NCBI GenBank assembly: GCA_964540205.1
Contig: CAZIMJ010000033.1
Location: 1 to 45,806, forward strand
Length of the DNA stretch: 45,806 bases
Reading direction: 5' to 3'
Source of the DNA: WTAW01 sp964540205
Lineage (GTDB): Bacteria > Acidobacteriota > Aminicenantia > Aminicenantales > Aminicenantaceae
The position numbers were made by a program, and so were the translations under genes. Shown here piece by piece: positions 16,340 through 23,498 of this stretch. The number at the start of each line of letters is the position of its first letter. The stretch's first letter is position 1. Under the pieces are notes generated by a model. It did no database searches and was not told the origin of the DNA. It saw only the letters and a program-made list of their open reading frames with translations.

Positions 16340-16365
16340 TGACACCTCCTTATGGATGTAAAGCC

Positions 16366-16396
16366 CCTTCTTTCACAAGAAGGAACAAGGAGTTCC
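16366..16396 (-). promoter_or_regulatory. Tandem stem-loops in the rpsF leader
   Basis: Upstream of rpsF on the minus strand two adjacent perfect hairpins can form. CCTTCTT/AAGAAGG with a GTGA loop lies at 16366-16383. GGAAC/GTTCC with a TCCTT loop lies at 16382-16396. They end about 27 bases before the start codon. Many bacteria autoregulate rpsF by bS6:bS18 binding to the leader, but the known CCG-bulge element was not clearly identified here, so a regulatory role is inferred from position. The rest of the 186-bp gap shows nothing else. Confidence 0.3.
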
Positions 16397-16525
16397 GTGT
16401 TAAACCACTGAAACTCTTATTCAAACTCTATCAAGAGTGATTTATCATTAAACCACAAACGATCCTCAATACTCAAGAAGTTTTATCCAAAACATTTGTC
16501 CGCGTTGTCCTAGCCTTGAACACAT

Positions 16526-17110
16526 TCACCTTTCCGGGCCAGATTGCGTGCGCTGGTTGTACAGGTTCATCGCAGACTTTATCTTTTCATCGAGAATGAG
16601 GCCGAGCGCATTCTGCGCTTTGCTCAAGCCCTGTTTGAGGAGGGGTTTTTCCTCATCAAAAAAAGAGGAGAGGACAAAATCTGTCGCATCCACACCTGAA
16701 GGTAAAGGGCCAATCCCCACTCTGATCCTTGGGAAATGCACACTATTCACTTCGTGAACGATCGAACTCATCCCCTTGTGTGTGCCTGCACCCCCTTCTT
16801 TCCTGATCCTGATGTCTCCCAAAGGAATATCTAGATCGTCATACACGATCACCAGGTTTTCCAGAGCTATCCCCCCAGAGGCAACGATCTGTTGCACCGC
16901 CAAGCCACTATTATTCATGTATGTTTGAGGTGTTGCCAGGAGAATCTTTTTCCCGCCCTTTTCTGTCCAGGTACTCTTGGAGGAAAAAGACCGTTTTCTC
17001 AGCCTGACTCCCCAGTCTTTGGCCACCTCTCTAACAAAAGTGAATCCAACATTATGCCGTGTCTGAGCATACTGCTTTCCAGGATTTCCCAATCCAACCA
17101 CGGCCCACAA
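16526..17110 (-). CDS. pth: Peptidyl-tRNA hydrolase
   Basis: 194 residues. It recycles peptidyl-tRNA released by stalled ribosomes. Motifs: VVGLGNPGKQYAQTRHNVGF (catalytic His), TYMNNSGLAV, and LVIVYDDLDIPLGDIRIRKE with GGAGTHKGM, followed by FPRIRVGIG. The TTG start at 17110 has GGAAGAG 6 bases upstream and lies 1 base after the bL25 stop region. The pairing rplY-pth is common in bacteria. Confidence 0.96.
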   Translation of the reverse strand: MWAVVGLGNPGKQYAQTRHNVGFTFVREVAKDWGVRLRKRSFSSKSTWTEKGGKKILLATPQTYMNNSGLAVQQIVASGGIALENLVIVYDDLDIPLGDIRIRKEGGAGTHKGMSSIVHEVNSVHFPRIRVGIGPLPSGVDATDFVLSSFFDEEKPLLKQGLSKAQNALGLILDEKIKSAMNLYNQRTQSGPER

Positions 17111-17113
17111 GTA

Positions 17114-17782
17114 TCACTCTTCCTTTTTTGCTTCTTCCTCTTCCCCGGGTTTCTCTTTTTTGATGACTTCGGGTTCCTCTCCCTCTGCAATGACCTCTTC
17201 TTCCCCTTCCGCGGCAACGACTTCTTCCTTAGCCTGTGCATGGATCATGACGATCACGGTCTCAGGGTCACTGACCCATTTCGCCCCTTCCGGAAGAGAG
17301 AGCTCTTCGACCTTTACAGATTGGTGGAGGTGGAGGTTCGAAATATCCACTTCGATGTGCTCGGGGATTGCTTTGGGTAGGCACTCGAGTTCTATCTCTC
17401 TCGTGACAAAATCGGCAAATCCCCCGTCCGCTTTCACACCAACAGCTTCGCCGGTAAGGACGAAAGGAACCGTGACACGGATCTCCTTATCCATAGCGAT
17501 TAAGATGAGGTCGACATGAAGCAACTCATCATTGACAGGGTTTGTCTGCACTTCTTTGATCATGACATCTTGGGTCTTGGAATTATATGAGACTTTAAAG
17601 ATCGTGTTCTCGCCAGCCTCAGACCTCAAGATTTGAAAGATCTCTTTTTTATCGAGAATGAGGGATACATTCTCTGCCTGTGTGCCGTAAAGATTGGCAG
17701 GGACTTTTCCTTCCCTCCTCAAGCGCCGAGATGCGTTTTTCCCAAAAATCTCTCTTATTTCGCCTTTAATCTTAATTTCCAT
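17114..17782 (-). CDS. rplY: Ribosomal protein bL25, CTC/TL5 type, with acidic tail
   Basis: 222 residues. The N-terminal 5S rRNA-binding domain runs to about residue 95 (REIFGKNASRRLRREGKVPA, VNDELLHVDLI). The TL5-type beta domain follows (VPFVLTGEAVGVKADGGFAD, LPKAIPEHIEVDISNLHL). The last ~35 residues are Glu/Lys-rich. AGGAGG lies 8 bases before the ATG. It stands between prs and pth, a classic order. The acidic tail is common in CTC proteins, but here it matches those on bS6 and bL9. Confidence 0.95.
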   Translation of the reverse strand: MEIKIKGEIREIFGKNASRRLRREGKVPANLYGTQAENVSLILDKKEIFQILRSEAGENTIFKVSYNSKTQDVMIKEVQTNPVNDELLHVDLILIAMDKEIRVTVPFVLTGEAVGVKADGGFADFVTREIELECLPKAIPEHIEVDISNLHLHQSVKVEELSLPEGAKWVSDPETVIVMIHAQAKEEVVAAEGEEEVIAEGEEPEVIKKEKPGEEEEAKKEE

Positions 17783-17795
17783 CTCTCAATCCTCC

Positions 17796-18743
17796 TCAGG
17801 TAAACAGAGAACTCACTGAGAGGCCCTTGTTGATCCTCAGGATCGCCTCTCCAAAAAGCTCTGCAACCGAAAGTACGACAAATTTATCCACAGAGTCCAT
17901 TTTATTTCTCGATGGGATCGTGTTCGTTACAATAAGTTTTTCCAAGCTTGAATTATTGATCCTTTCCACAGCTTTTCCGGACAATACCGGGTGTGTGCAT
18001 GCGGCAAACACCCTCAGCGTCCCGTTCTCTCTTAGGGCTTCAGCACTCTGGACAAGTGTTCCTGCCGTATCTACCATATCATCAACGATGATGACGTCTC
18101 TCTCTTTCACCTCTCCGATGACGTTAAAGACTTTGGCCACATTGGGAGCAGGCCTCCGTTTATCGATGATGGCCAGGTCCGCATCCAGTCTCTTTGCAAA
18201 CCACCTCGCTCGGCCAACTCCGCCTGCATCAGGAGAAACAATGACCAAGTCTTTCAATCCCAACGAGTGGATATATTTTACCAAAACAGGGGCAGCCATC
18301 AAGTTGTCCATAGGGACAGAGAAAAACCCCTGAATCTGAGGAGAATGAAGGTCCATGGCCAATACTCTGCCAGCTCCTGCTGCTTCCAGCAGGTCTGCGA
18401 TCAGTCGTGCAGATATAGGAACACGGGGCCTGTCCTTCCAGTCCTGCCTCGCATAGCTGTAGTAGGGGATCACCGCAGTGATACGCTCTGCGGAGGCCCG
18501 TTTGAAGGCATCGATCATCAGGAATAGCTCCATAAGATGAAAATTTGCCTCCTCACCCCCTGTCTGAACGATGAAAATATCCTCTCCACGGACATTCTCG
18601 TCGATGTAGAAATGGATCTCGCCATCGCTGAAGCGTTCAAGCACGCATTTGCCCAACTCAATGTCGAGATAGCGAGCGATCTCCTCAGCAAGTGCGGGAT
18701 TTGAGGATCCTGCAAACACTTTCATCGTGTTTTCTCTTTTCAC
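17796..18743 (-). CDS. prs: Ribose-phosphate pyrophosphokinase (PRPP synthase)
   Basis: About 315 residues from a GTG at 18743, which has AGGAG 5 bases upstream (an ATG at 18725 is the alternative; the frame back to 18794 is spurious). It makes PRPP from ribose 5-phosphate and ATP for nucleotide, His and Trp synthesis. Motifs: FSDGEIHFYIDENVRGED, AMDLHSPQIQGFF, VSPDAGGVGRARWFAKRL, and the PRPP loop VDDMVDTAGTLV. An exact DnaA box (TTATCCACA) falls inside the gene at 17884-17892. It follows tRNA-Gln and ispE, an order similar to lolB-ispE-prs in E. coli. Confidence 0.96.
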   Translation of the reverse strand: MKRENTMKVFAGSSNPALAEEIARYLDIELGKCVLERFSDGEIHFYIDENVRGEDIFIVQTGGEEANFHLMELFLMIDAFKRASAERITAVIPYYSYARQDWKDRPRVPISARLIADLLEAAGAGRVLAMDLHSPQIQGFFSVPMDNLMAAPVLVKYIHSLGLKDLVIVSPDAGGVGRARWFAKRLDADLAIIDKRRPAPNVAKVFNVIGEVKERDVIIVDDMVDTAGTLVQSAEALRENGTLRVFAACTHPVLSGKAVERINNSSLEKLIVTNTIPSRNKMDSVDKFVVLSVAELFGEAILRINKGLSVSSLFT

Positions 18744-18798
18744 ATTAGCTCCTCTTGCTCGATTTCTCCCTTGGGGAAGAAAAGCTGAACTCAAGCTC

Positions 18799-18863
<65 letters not shown>

Positions 18864-18873
<10 letters not shown>

Positions 18874-19730
18874 GCATGCAACCTGCCCAAATATCGCTCG
18901 CGCGGAATTGTCTCCACGAGGAGCGACGGGTGTAATTTATTCAACTCCCTTAAGGCCTCTCTGGCCTTTCTTTCCTCCAGAAAGAGACCAAAAACAGCAG
19001 AGCCTGAACCACTCATTAAAGACAGCTCTGGCTTCAATCTCTGGAAAAGGCTCTTTATGGCCTTTATCTGAGGGTATGAACGAAATACCGTCTCTTCTAA
19101 GCTGTTTTCCAATAAATGCAGTCTACGACTCTCCAAAAACCTGATAATTTTACTGTCTTTGGTGTTTGAAGTCAAGGAGGGGCAGAACTGGCTGTAGACG
19201 GACGCCGTTAAAATCGTCGTTTCGGGCAGGACAAGAACACAATAAAAAGCAGGGAGGTCCTCTATGGGCTCGACCTCATCCCCTCGTCCCAAGCCCAAAC
19301 ACAATCCTCCCTCAAGAAAATAGGGGACGTCGGCACCCAAACTCTTCCCCAATTCCATCAGTGCGCGCTTTCCAAGATTCAGTCCCCATAACCTGTCCAG
19401 AGCGTAGAGCGTCATGGCCGCATTGCTGCTCCCTCCCCCCAATCCCTTACCTGGTGGGATGCTTTTTTGCACCCGCACCTCAACGCCTGTGAAAACACCA
19501 TGATGATCTCTCAAGAGTTGAGCGGCCTTGTGGATGAGGTTCCTCTCATCCCAGGGAACGCGTTTATCATCACCCCTTAAGAGAATCGTATCGGTGGAAA
19601 TGGGCCGGAACTCTAAAACATCATAAAGATTGATCATCTGGAGGAGAGTCCTGACTTCGTGGTAATCGTCCTCCCTCTTCCCTAACACTTCCAGCCCCAG
19701 GTTGATCTTGGCAAAGGAACAAAGCTTCAT
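18864..19730 (-). CDS. ispE: 4-diphosphocytidyl-2-C-methyl-D-erythritol kinase
   Basis: 288 residues from the ATG at 19730, one base after the upstream TAA (TAAGATG); the frame to 19808 is spurious. A GHMP-fold kinase that phosphorylates CDP-ME in the MEP pathway. Motifs: FAKINLGLEVLGKREDDYHE at the N-terminus, the ATP loop SIPPGKGLGGGSSNAA, and the C-terminal LSLMSGSGSAVFGLF. Its last codons and TAG stop lie within the first bases of tRNA-Gln. With ispD and ispF it gives three consecutive MEP-pathway enzymes in this window. Confidence 0.96.
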
Positions 19731-19731
19731 C

Positions 19732-20397
19732 TTAGAACAACTTTTGAATCTCTTCCCACGTTTTTTCTTCGTATCTTTGAATAAATCCGGTCGAGAAGGC
19801 CCTTTCATTCAGAGGTTGATTAAAACCAATGTTCCGGATCTTAAGGCGCCCTTCATTCAGAGGGTGGGAGAAAAAGATCGCGCGCGCGATGTCTGTGTTG
19901 GCAATGAACTCCTCCACATAAAATTGGAGGTCTCCTCTATTCCCGCGGACGATCCTGTTCTGTTTATCCCTCTCGAGGTCCCATTCGAAGAGAGAATCTT
20001 CCTCCTTGTTCTCGGACCAGCGGCCGCTCAAGAGAGAGGCCATTTCCTCCAGATTCAAATGAAATCCCATAAACCTGAAGACGATCTCCTGTTCCTCGGC
20101 TCGCCAATAGACTTTTTTTGAAGGAAGGACAAAATAGGCTTGATTGTCGGTTATGATGACCTGGTAAATCGCACGCCCCAGAAAATCTGACGCATCGATC
20201 CTTCCTCTATCCGGAGAAACGAACAGGAATGAGAACTTGGTGTGCACCGAGCGCTGTGCGCCCTCATACTTCAGTGAGGCATATCCCTCCATGCTCTCGA
20301 TCTGGGGAGGAACAGGGGTAAGCAACACAGGAGATGTGCTGCAGTGCAAAAGGGACAACAGGACTAGGCACATGCCGAGAAGCTTGTACAGTCGCAA
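19732..20397 (-). CDS. LolB-like outer-membrane lipoprotein
   Basis: 221 residues with a lipoprotein signal ending in LLSLLHC (Cys19). The mature part is mostly beta-strand-like (EGYASLKYEGAQRSVHTKFS, DASDFLGRAIYQVIITDNQAYFV), in the style of the LolB/LppX/DUF4292 convex-barrel fold that carries lipids or lipoproteins. Sequence similarity to E. coli LolB is weak by eye. The gene order lolB-ispE-prs supports a LolB role in receiving lipoproteins at the outer membrane. The start is a TTG with GAGG 6 bases upstream. The stop abuts ispE. Confidence 0.6.
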   Translation of the reverse strand: MRLYKLLGMCLVLLSLLHCSTSPVLLTPVPPQIESMEGYASLKYEGAQRSVHTKFSFLFVSPDRGRIDASDFLGRAIYQVIITDNQAYFVLPSKKVYWRAEEQEIVFRFMGFHLNLEEMASLLSGRWSENKEEDSLFEWDLERDKQNRIVRGNRGDLQFYVEEFIANTDIARAIFFSHPLNEGRLKIRNIGFNQPLNERAFSTGFIQRYEEKTWEEIQKLF

Positions 20398-20432
20398 TTC
20401 CAGCCTCTAAAGGTGAAAGCAGATAGCTCCAA

Positions 20433-20789
20433 TCACAGAGCGTTCTCTCCGTCCCCCTCTTTTTTTTCCTTTTCCTGCGTTTCTTCTGTATCAGAGAGGT
20501 TGAATCCGTAGTTTTTTGTTTTGTATTTTTTATCTTTGAATTGACTCAAAAACAGCTCCTCGTCTTCACCGATTCTCTGGCCATGATAGACGGGTTTTTC
20601 CCCGCCAACAGAAAGCTTAAAACCATAGTCCTGTGTCTTTATTCTCTTCTGAGATTTCTTTTTATGGCGCAAAACTGGATAGAGAGGAGACGTGATTTTT
20701 CTGCCGAAACAGGAAAGGTTCGGGTTCAGGATCATCAAGATAATAAAGGCTCCGAATATGATGATGACGCCGTATGTCGCCCAGTTCAT
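20433..20789 (-). CDS. Small single-pass membrane protein with an internal repeat, unknown function
   Basis: 118 residues. One N-terminal hydrophobic helix (YGVIIIFGAFIILMIL) is followed by a basic and then an acidic soluble part. A ten-residue motif occurs twice: KTQDYGFKLS (51-60) and KTKNYGFNLS (90-99). AAGGA lies 5 bases before the ATG. It is the first gene after the near-consensus promoter at 20868-20896 and lies 35 bases ahead of the LolB-like gene, so it may belong to envelope assembly. No family was recognised. Confidence 0.7.
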   Translation of the reverse strand: MNWATYGVIIIFGAFIILMILNPNLSCFGRKITSPLYPVLRHKKKSQKRIKTQDYGFKLSVGGEKPVYHGQRIGEDEELFLSQFKDKKYKTKNYGFNLSDTEETQEKEKKEGDGENAL

Positions 20790-20867
20790 GTGTTTCCTTA
20801 TGTTCTAGCGATGACTCATACTCTCATGTGTAATTTAAATTGGGTCATTCACAAAATGCCGATGTTT

Positions 20868-20896
20868 ATTATAAGTGTCTCTTTATTTATAGTCAA
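20868..20896 (-). promoter_or_regulatory. Near-consensus sigma-70 promoter for the long minus-strand operon
   Basis: On the minus strand TTGACT (20896-20891), a 17-base spacer and TATAAT (20873-20868) form an almost ideal housekeeping promoter. Transcription would start near 20861, leaving a ~72-base leader before the 118-residue membrane protein gene. From there genes run co-directionally to radA at 8.9 kb with few gaps. A 9-base G tract lies 4 bases upstream of the -35 box. Confidence 0.7.
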
Positions 20897-20900
20897 ATCA

Positions 20901-20940
20901 CCCCCCCCCGTCTGCTGTGTCTAATTAAACCCGCACAGCA
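20901..20940. repeat. Nine-C homopolymer and adjacent inverted repeat upstream of the promoter
   Basis: 20901-20909 is a run of nine C (G on the transcribed-operon strand), ending 4 bases from the -35 hexamer. Just beyond it TGCTGTG (20913-20919) and CACAGCA (20934-20940) form a perfect 7-bp inverted repeat with a 14-base spacer, a possible operator or hairpin. The rest of 20790-21077 has no supported gene. Confidence 0.5.
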
Positions 20941-21077
20941 CATCAACCGGCCCGACCCAAGGAGGCAGGACTCCTAACAGTAATGAGTACCTTCTGAGAT
21001 AGAATCAGGCACTTATATTTGTGATGCACAGAAGGCAGAGCGTTTGGGTAAGGGAAGGGGGGATAGAGATTATTCAA

Positions 21078-21212
21078 TCAGGGTTTTTCGTCGGTGTCTT
21101 CCTGAAAATCAGGGACCATGGACATGATTTTCTCTTTGCCCAGGTAAAAACCTAGAAAAAATGCCGAAGATGTAACAATGACTGTAAAAATCGACTTCAG
21201 AATGTGTCTCAT
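21078..21212 (-). CDS. 44-residue single-pass membrane protein, unknown
   Basis: ATG at 21212-21210 and stop at 21080-21078. The product begins MRHILKSIFTVIVTSSAFFL and continues GFYLGKEKIMSMVPDF, ending QEDTDEKP. One membrane helix with a basic N-terminus and an acidic C-terminus. An AGG 9 bases upstream could serve as ribosome site. It stands alone between two promoters, facing away from the Memo-AMMECR1 gene. No family recognised; coding is inferred from the coherent membrane-protein pattern and start context. Confidence 0.5.
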   Translation of the reverse strand: MRHILKSIFTVIVTSSAFFLGFYLGKEKIMSMVPDFQEDTDEKP

Positions 21213-21286
21213 ATCAAATACCTATTCATTTTTTAACGAAATCTCGAAGAAAAGTCAAACTAAAAATGGCTTGAATACGAGCAATC

Positions 21287-21315
21287 TCGTCAATCGTGGG
21301 ATTTCTTGATATAAT
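21287..21315 (+). promoter_or_regulatory. Possible promoter of the Memo-AMMECR1 gene
   Basis: A perfect -10 hexamer TATAAT lies at 21310-21315, 36 bases before the start codon at 21352. The -35 position (around TCGTCA) is poor. GAGG precedes the ATG by 8 bases. Confidence 0.35.
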
Positions 21316-21351
21316 GGATGTTTCAACCCATTTTATGATGAGGTAAGGGAT

Positions 21352-22800
21352 ATGAAGCATAAAATTGTATCCATAATTTTAATAGGGACTCTGGCTTCTC
21401 TTCTCAGTTGGGCACAGGGCATTCGTAAGCCCGTATGTGCGGGGAGCTGGTATGACAACAAGCCAGAAGCCCTTTCCCGCCAACTGGATAGATACCTTCT
21501 CCAGGCAGAAACCAACGCTCCCACAGAAGGCATTGTTGGCCTTGTCGCCCCGCATGCGGGGTACGTCTATTCTGGACAGATCGCTGCCCACGCCTATCGC
21601 CTCGTTCAGGGGAAAGACTACGATACGGTGATCATTATCGGTCCTGCTCACCGTTATGGATTTAGAGGGTGTTCCATCTATCCTAAAGGCGGTTATGAAA
21701 CCCCGTTAGGCGTAGCTGAAATTGATGAAACCCTCGCATCCGAGATCTCCAAAGCTTCTGGCTTCAAGTTCATCCCGAAAGCTCACGCGGAGGAGCATTC
21801 TGTGGAAATGCAGGTACCCTTTGTACAGAAAGTCCTGCCAGAGGCCAAGATCGTCCCCATCGTCATGGGCACTCCTTCAAAAAAAACGATCCATTCGCTT
21901 GCAGCGGCGTTCTCGAAAACTCTCAGCGGCAAAAAGGTTCTAATCGTCGCTTCCACAGACCTCTCGCATTTTTTCCCTAAAGGAAAAGCCAACACTGTGG
22001 ACACAGAGACCCTCGCTCTCATCGAATCCATGGATACAGACACCATCATAAAAAAGATGGGGCAAAGAGAAAACATCATGTGCGGCGGAGGGCCGGTGGC
22101 TGCGGTTCTGCTCTATGCAAAACAAATGGGATCCCCCAAGGTGGAGACATTGAAGTATGCGGACTCATCCCAAGTTGGAGGGGATGAATCGAGAGTCGTG
22201 GGATACATGGCTGCCGCCGTTTATGCAGGGGGAAGTGCTGCCCCTTCATTTTCTCTCAGCCCTGATGAAAAAACGAGCTTGCTGCAGATTGCCCGGGAAA
22301 CACTCGAAAGATATGTCCGCAACAATGAGGTCTATCGCCCGGAAACAGACAATCCCAAATTTTTAAGCAAAAGAGGTGCATTTGTCACCCTGAAGAAGAA
22401 GGGGGAGCTCAGGGGTTGCATCGGTTTCATCGAGCCGGTGTTGCCGTTACATCAAACCCTTGTCCAAGCCACGATCTATGCCGCCTCCAAGGATGCCCGA
22501 TTTCCTCCGGTCTCCTCTTCCGAATTGAAGGATATCGACCTCGAGATCTCTGTCCTCACTCCGCTTAAAAAGATTGATGATCCCAGAAAGGTCGAGGTGG
22601 GAAAGCACGGATTGATCATATCAAAGGGGAAGCGAAGAGGTCTATTGCTGCCTCAAGTTCCGGTAGAAAACAGATGGTCGCGAGAGACGTTCCTCCAGCA
22701 GACCTGTCAAAAAGCAGGATTGCCAAGGGATGCATGGAGATCCGGGGCCGAGGTCTATACTTTCGAAGCTATCGTATTTCATGAGCATTCAACCCTTTGA
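21352..22800 (+). CDS. Exported Memo-AMMECR1 fusion protein (AmmeMemoRadiSam proteins B and A)
   Basis: 482 residues. Residues 1-~22 form a signal peptide (KIVSIILIGTLASLLSWAQG). The Memo domain covers about 25-290, with the conserved His/Cys positions at APHAGYVYSG, IGPAHRYGF, EEHSVEMQVPF, STDLSHFFP and MCGGGPVAAVL. The AMMECR1 domain follows from about 300, with its hallmark LRGCIGFIEP and a region ending EVYTFEAIVF. In prokaryotes these two domains occur with a radical SAM protein as the AmmeMemoRadiSam set, of unsettled biochemistry. No radical SAM partner is in this window. A signal peptide on this fusion is unusual and would place it in the periplasm. Memo proteins bind metals in a dioxygenase-like fold. 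Confidence 0.9.
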   Translation: MKHKIVSIILIGTLASLLSWAQGIRKPVCAGSWYDNKPEALSRQLDRYLLQAETNAPTEGIVGLVAPHAGYVYSGQIAAHAYRLVQGKDYDTVIIIGPAHRYGFRGCSIYPKGGYETPLGVAEIDETLASEISKASGFKFIPKAHAEEHSVEMQVPFVQKVLPEAKIVPIVMGTPSKKTIHSLAAAFSKTLSGKKVLIVASTDLSHFFPKGKANTVDTETLALIESMDTDTIIKKMGQRENIMCGGGPVAAVLLYAKQMGSPKVETLKYADSSQVGGDESRVVGYMAAAVYAGGSAAPSFSLSPDEKTSLLQIARETLERYVRNNEVYRPETDNPKFLSKRGAFVTLKKKGELRGCIGFIEPVLPLHQTLVQATIYAASKDARFPPVSSSELKDIDLEISVLTPLKKIDDPRKVEVGKHGLIISKGKRRGLLLPQVPVENRWSRETFLQQTCQKAGLPRDAWRSGAEVYTFEAIVFHEHSTL

Positions 22801-22824
22801 TATCGATCGTGATTCTGGTATAAT
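22797..22824 (+). promoter_or_regulatory. Sigma-70 promoter overlapping the Memo-AMMECR1 stop codon
   Basis: TTGATA (22797-22802), a 16-base spacer and TATAAT (22819-22824), with TGG before the -10. The -35 box contains the upstream TGA stop. The predicted transcript starts near 22830, only a few bases before the FmdB-type reading frame, implying a leaderless or very short-leader mRNA. Confidence 0.55.
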
Positions 22825-22844
22825 ATGATTTTTTCATGTGAGAT

Positions 22845-23144
22845 ATTAAAATTCCATTATACGAATATAAATGCTCAAAGTGTAATAATGTATTCGAGGT
22901 CATCCAAAAAGTTGCGGATCCCCCACTAAAGAAGTGCATCAAGTGCGGCGGGGCTGTTACAAAGACCATCTCGGCCCCTGCTATCCAATTTAAAGGCAGC
23001 GGTTGGTACATCACAGATTACCCCAAGAAAACATGCACCGAGGAAGAACAAAAACCTCAGGTCAAAGAGAAAAAAGAGACAAAAAAATCCGAAGCCCCCT
23101 CTCCCCAAAAAGCGGAAGAACAATCCTCTCCTATAACAAAATAA
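22845..23144 (+). CDS. FmdB-type zinc ribbon protein without a standard start codon
   Basis: The frame encodes IKIPLYEYKCSKCNNVFEVI, then KKCIKCGG and an AVTKTISAPAIQFKGSGWYI-type continuation. This is the FmdB/putative regulatory zinc-ribbon family (CxxC...CxxC, about residues 10-37), whose members usually start MPxYEYxC. A Lys/Glu/Pro-rich tail follows and ends at TAA 23142-23144. No ATG, GTG or TTG occurs between the in-frame TGA at 22839-22841 and the zinc ribbon. The best candidate is ATT at 22845. The only in-frame ATG (22836) is directly followed by that TGA. So this is either a rare AUU start, a nonsense mutation at codon 2, or a sequence error. The promoter at 22797-22824 argues that it is expressed. 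Confidence 0.6.
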   Translation: MKIPLYEYKCSKCNNVFEVIQKVADPPLKKCIKCGGAVTKTISAPAIQFKGSGWYITDYPKKTCTEEEQKPQVKEKKETKKSEAPSPQKAEEQSSPITK

Positions 23145-23202
23145 TCCCGGCAAACACAAGGCTTTAGGATTAAGTCCCAGTTCTGTTCAGAGTTCCTTAA
23201 AT

Positions 23203-23398
23203 CCGTGATGTCATGAATACTCAATAGCGTTATTGAGTGATCAGATTGTGTGATGGAAAAAACCGTGAGAAGGGCTGGGCGGGCATGGTTCCTTTTTATG
23301 TAGGATCCGTTCCCTGAACGGACCGTTTGGGAAACAGTCCCTACATCTAAAATGGAGAGAGTCCAACTGATGTCTCGTTGTTCGTTTTTGATATCATA
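23203..23398. repeat. ~195-bp dispersed intergenic repeat, copy 1
   Basis: Matches 35617-35813 over almost its whole length, with scattered substitutions and small indels. Shared blocks include TTGTGTGATGGA, ACCGTGAGAAGGGCT, GGCGGGCATGGT and CTACATCTAAAATGGAGAGA. The core at 23300-23344 is a 45-base imperfect hairpin around CGGACCGTTTGGGAAAC. Long open frames crossing it on both strands look spurious. It lies between the FmdB-type gene and waaF; nothing else is seen in 23145-23498. Confidence 0.75.
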
Positions 23399-23498
23399 CA
23401 ATCTGATCAATCGGAATGACATCAACGCGGATTTGGAAATGCTAACCATGGACCAGCCGTCTTTGACAAGAACAGGTGAAGGGAATACAATTGATGGG

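Noticed and set aside
20913..20975. Possible small structured RNA (SRP or 6S) near the operon promoter.
   Set aside because: Only short stems can be drawn and none of the conserved SRP loop bases are present.
22836..22844. Selenocysteine at codon 2 of the FmdB-type gene (ATG TGA).
   Set aside because: No SECIS-like hairpin is evident directly after the codon, and selenocysteine at position 2 has no precedent in this family that I know of.
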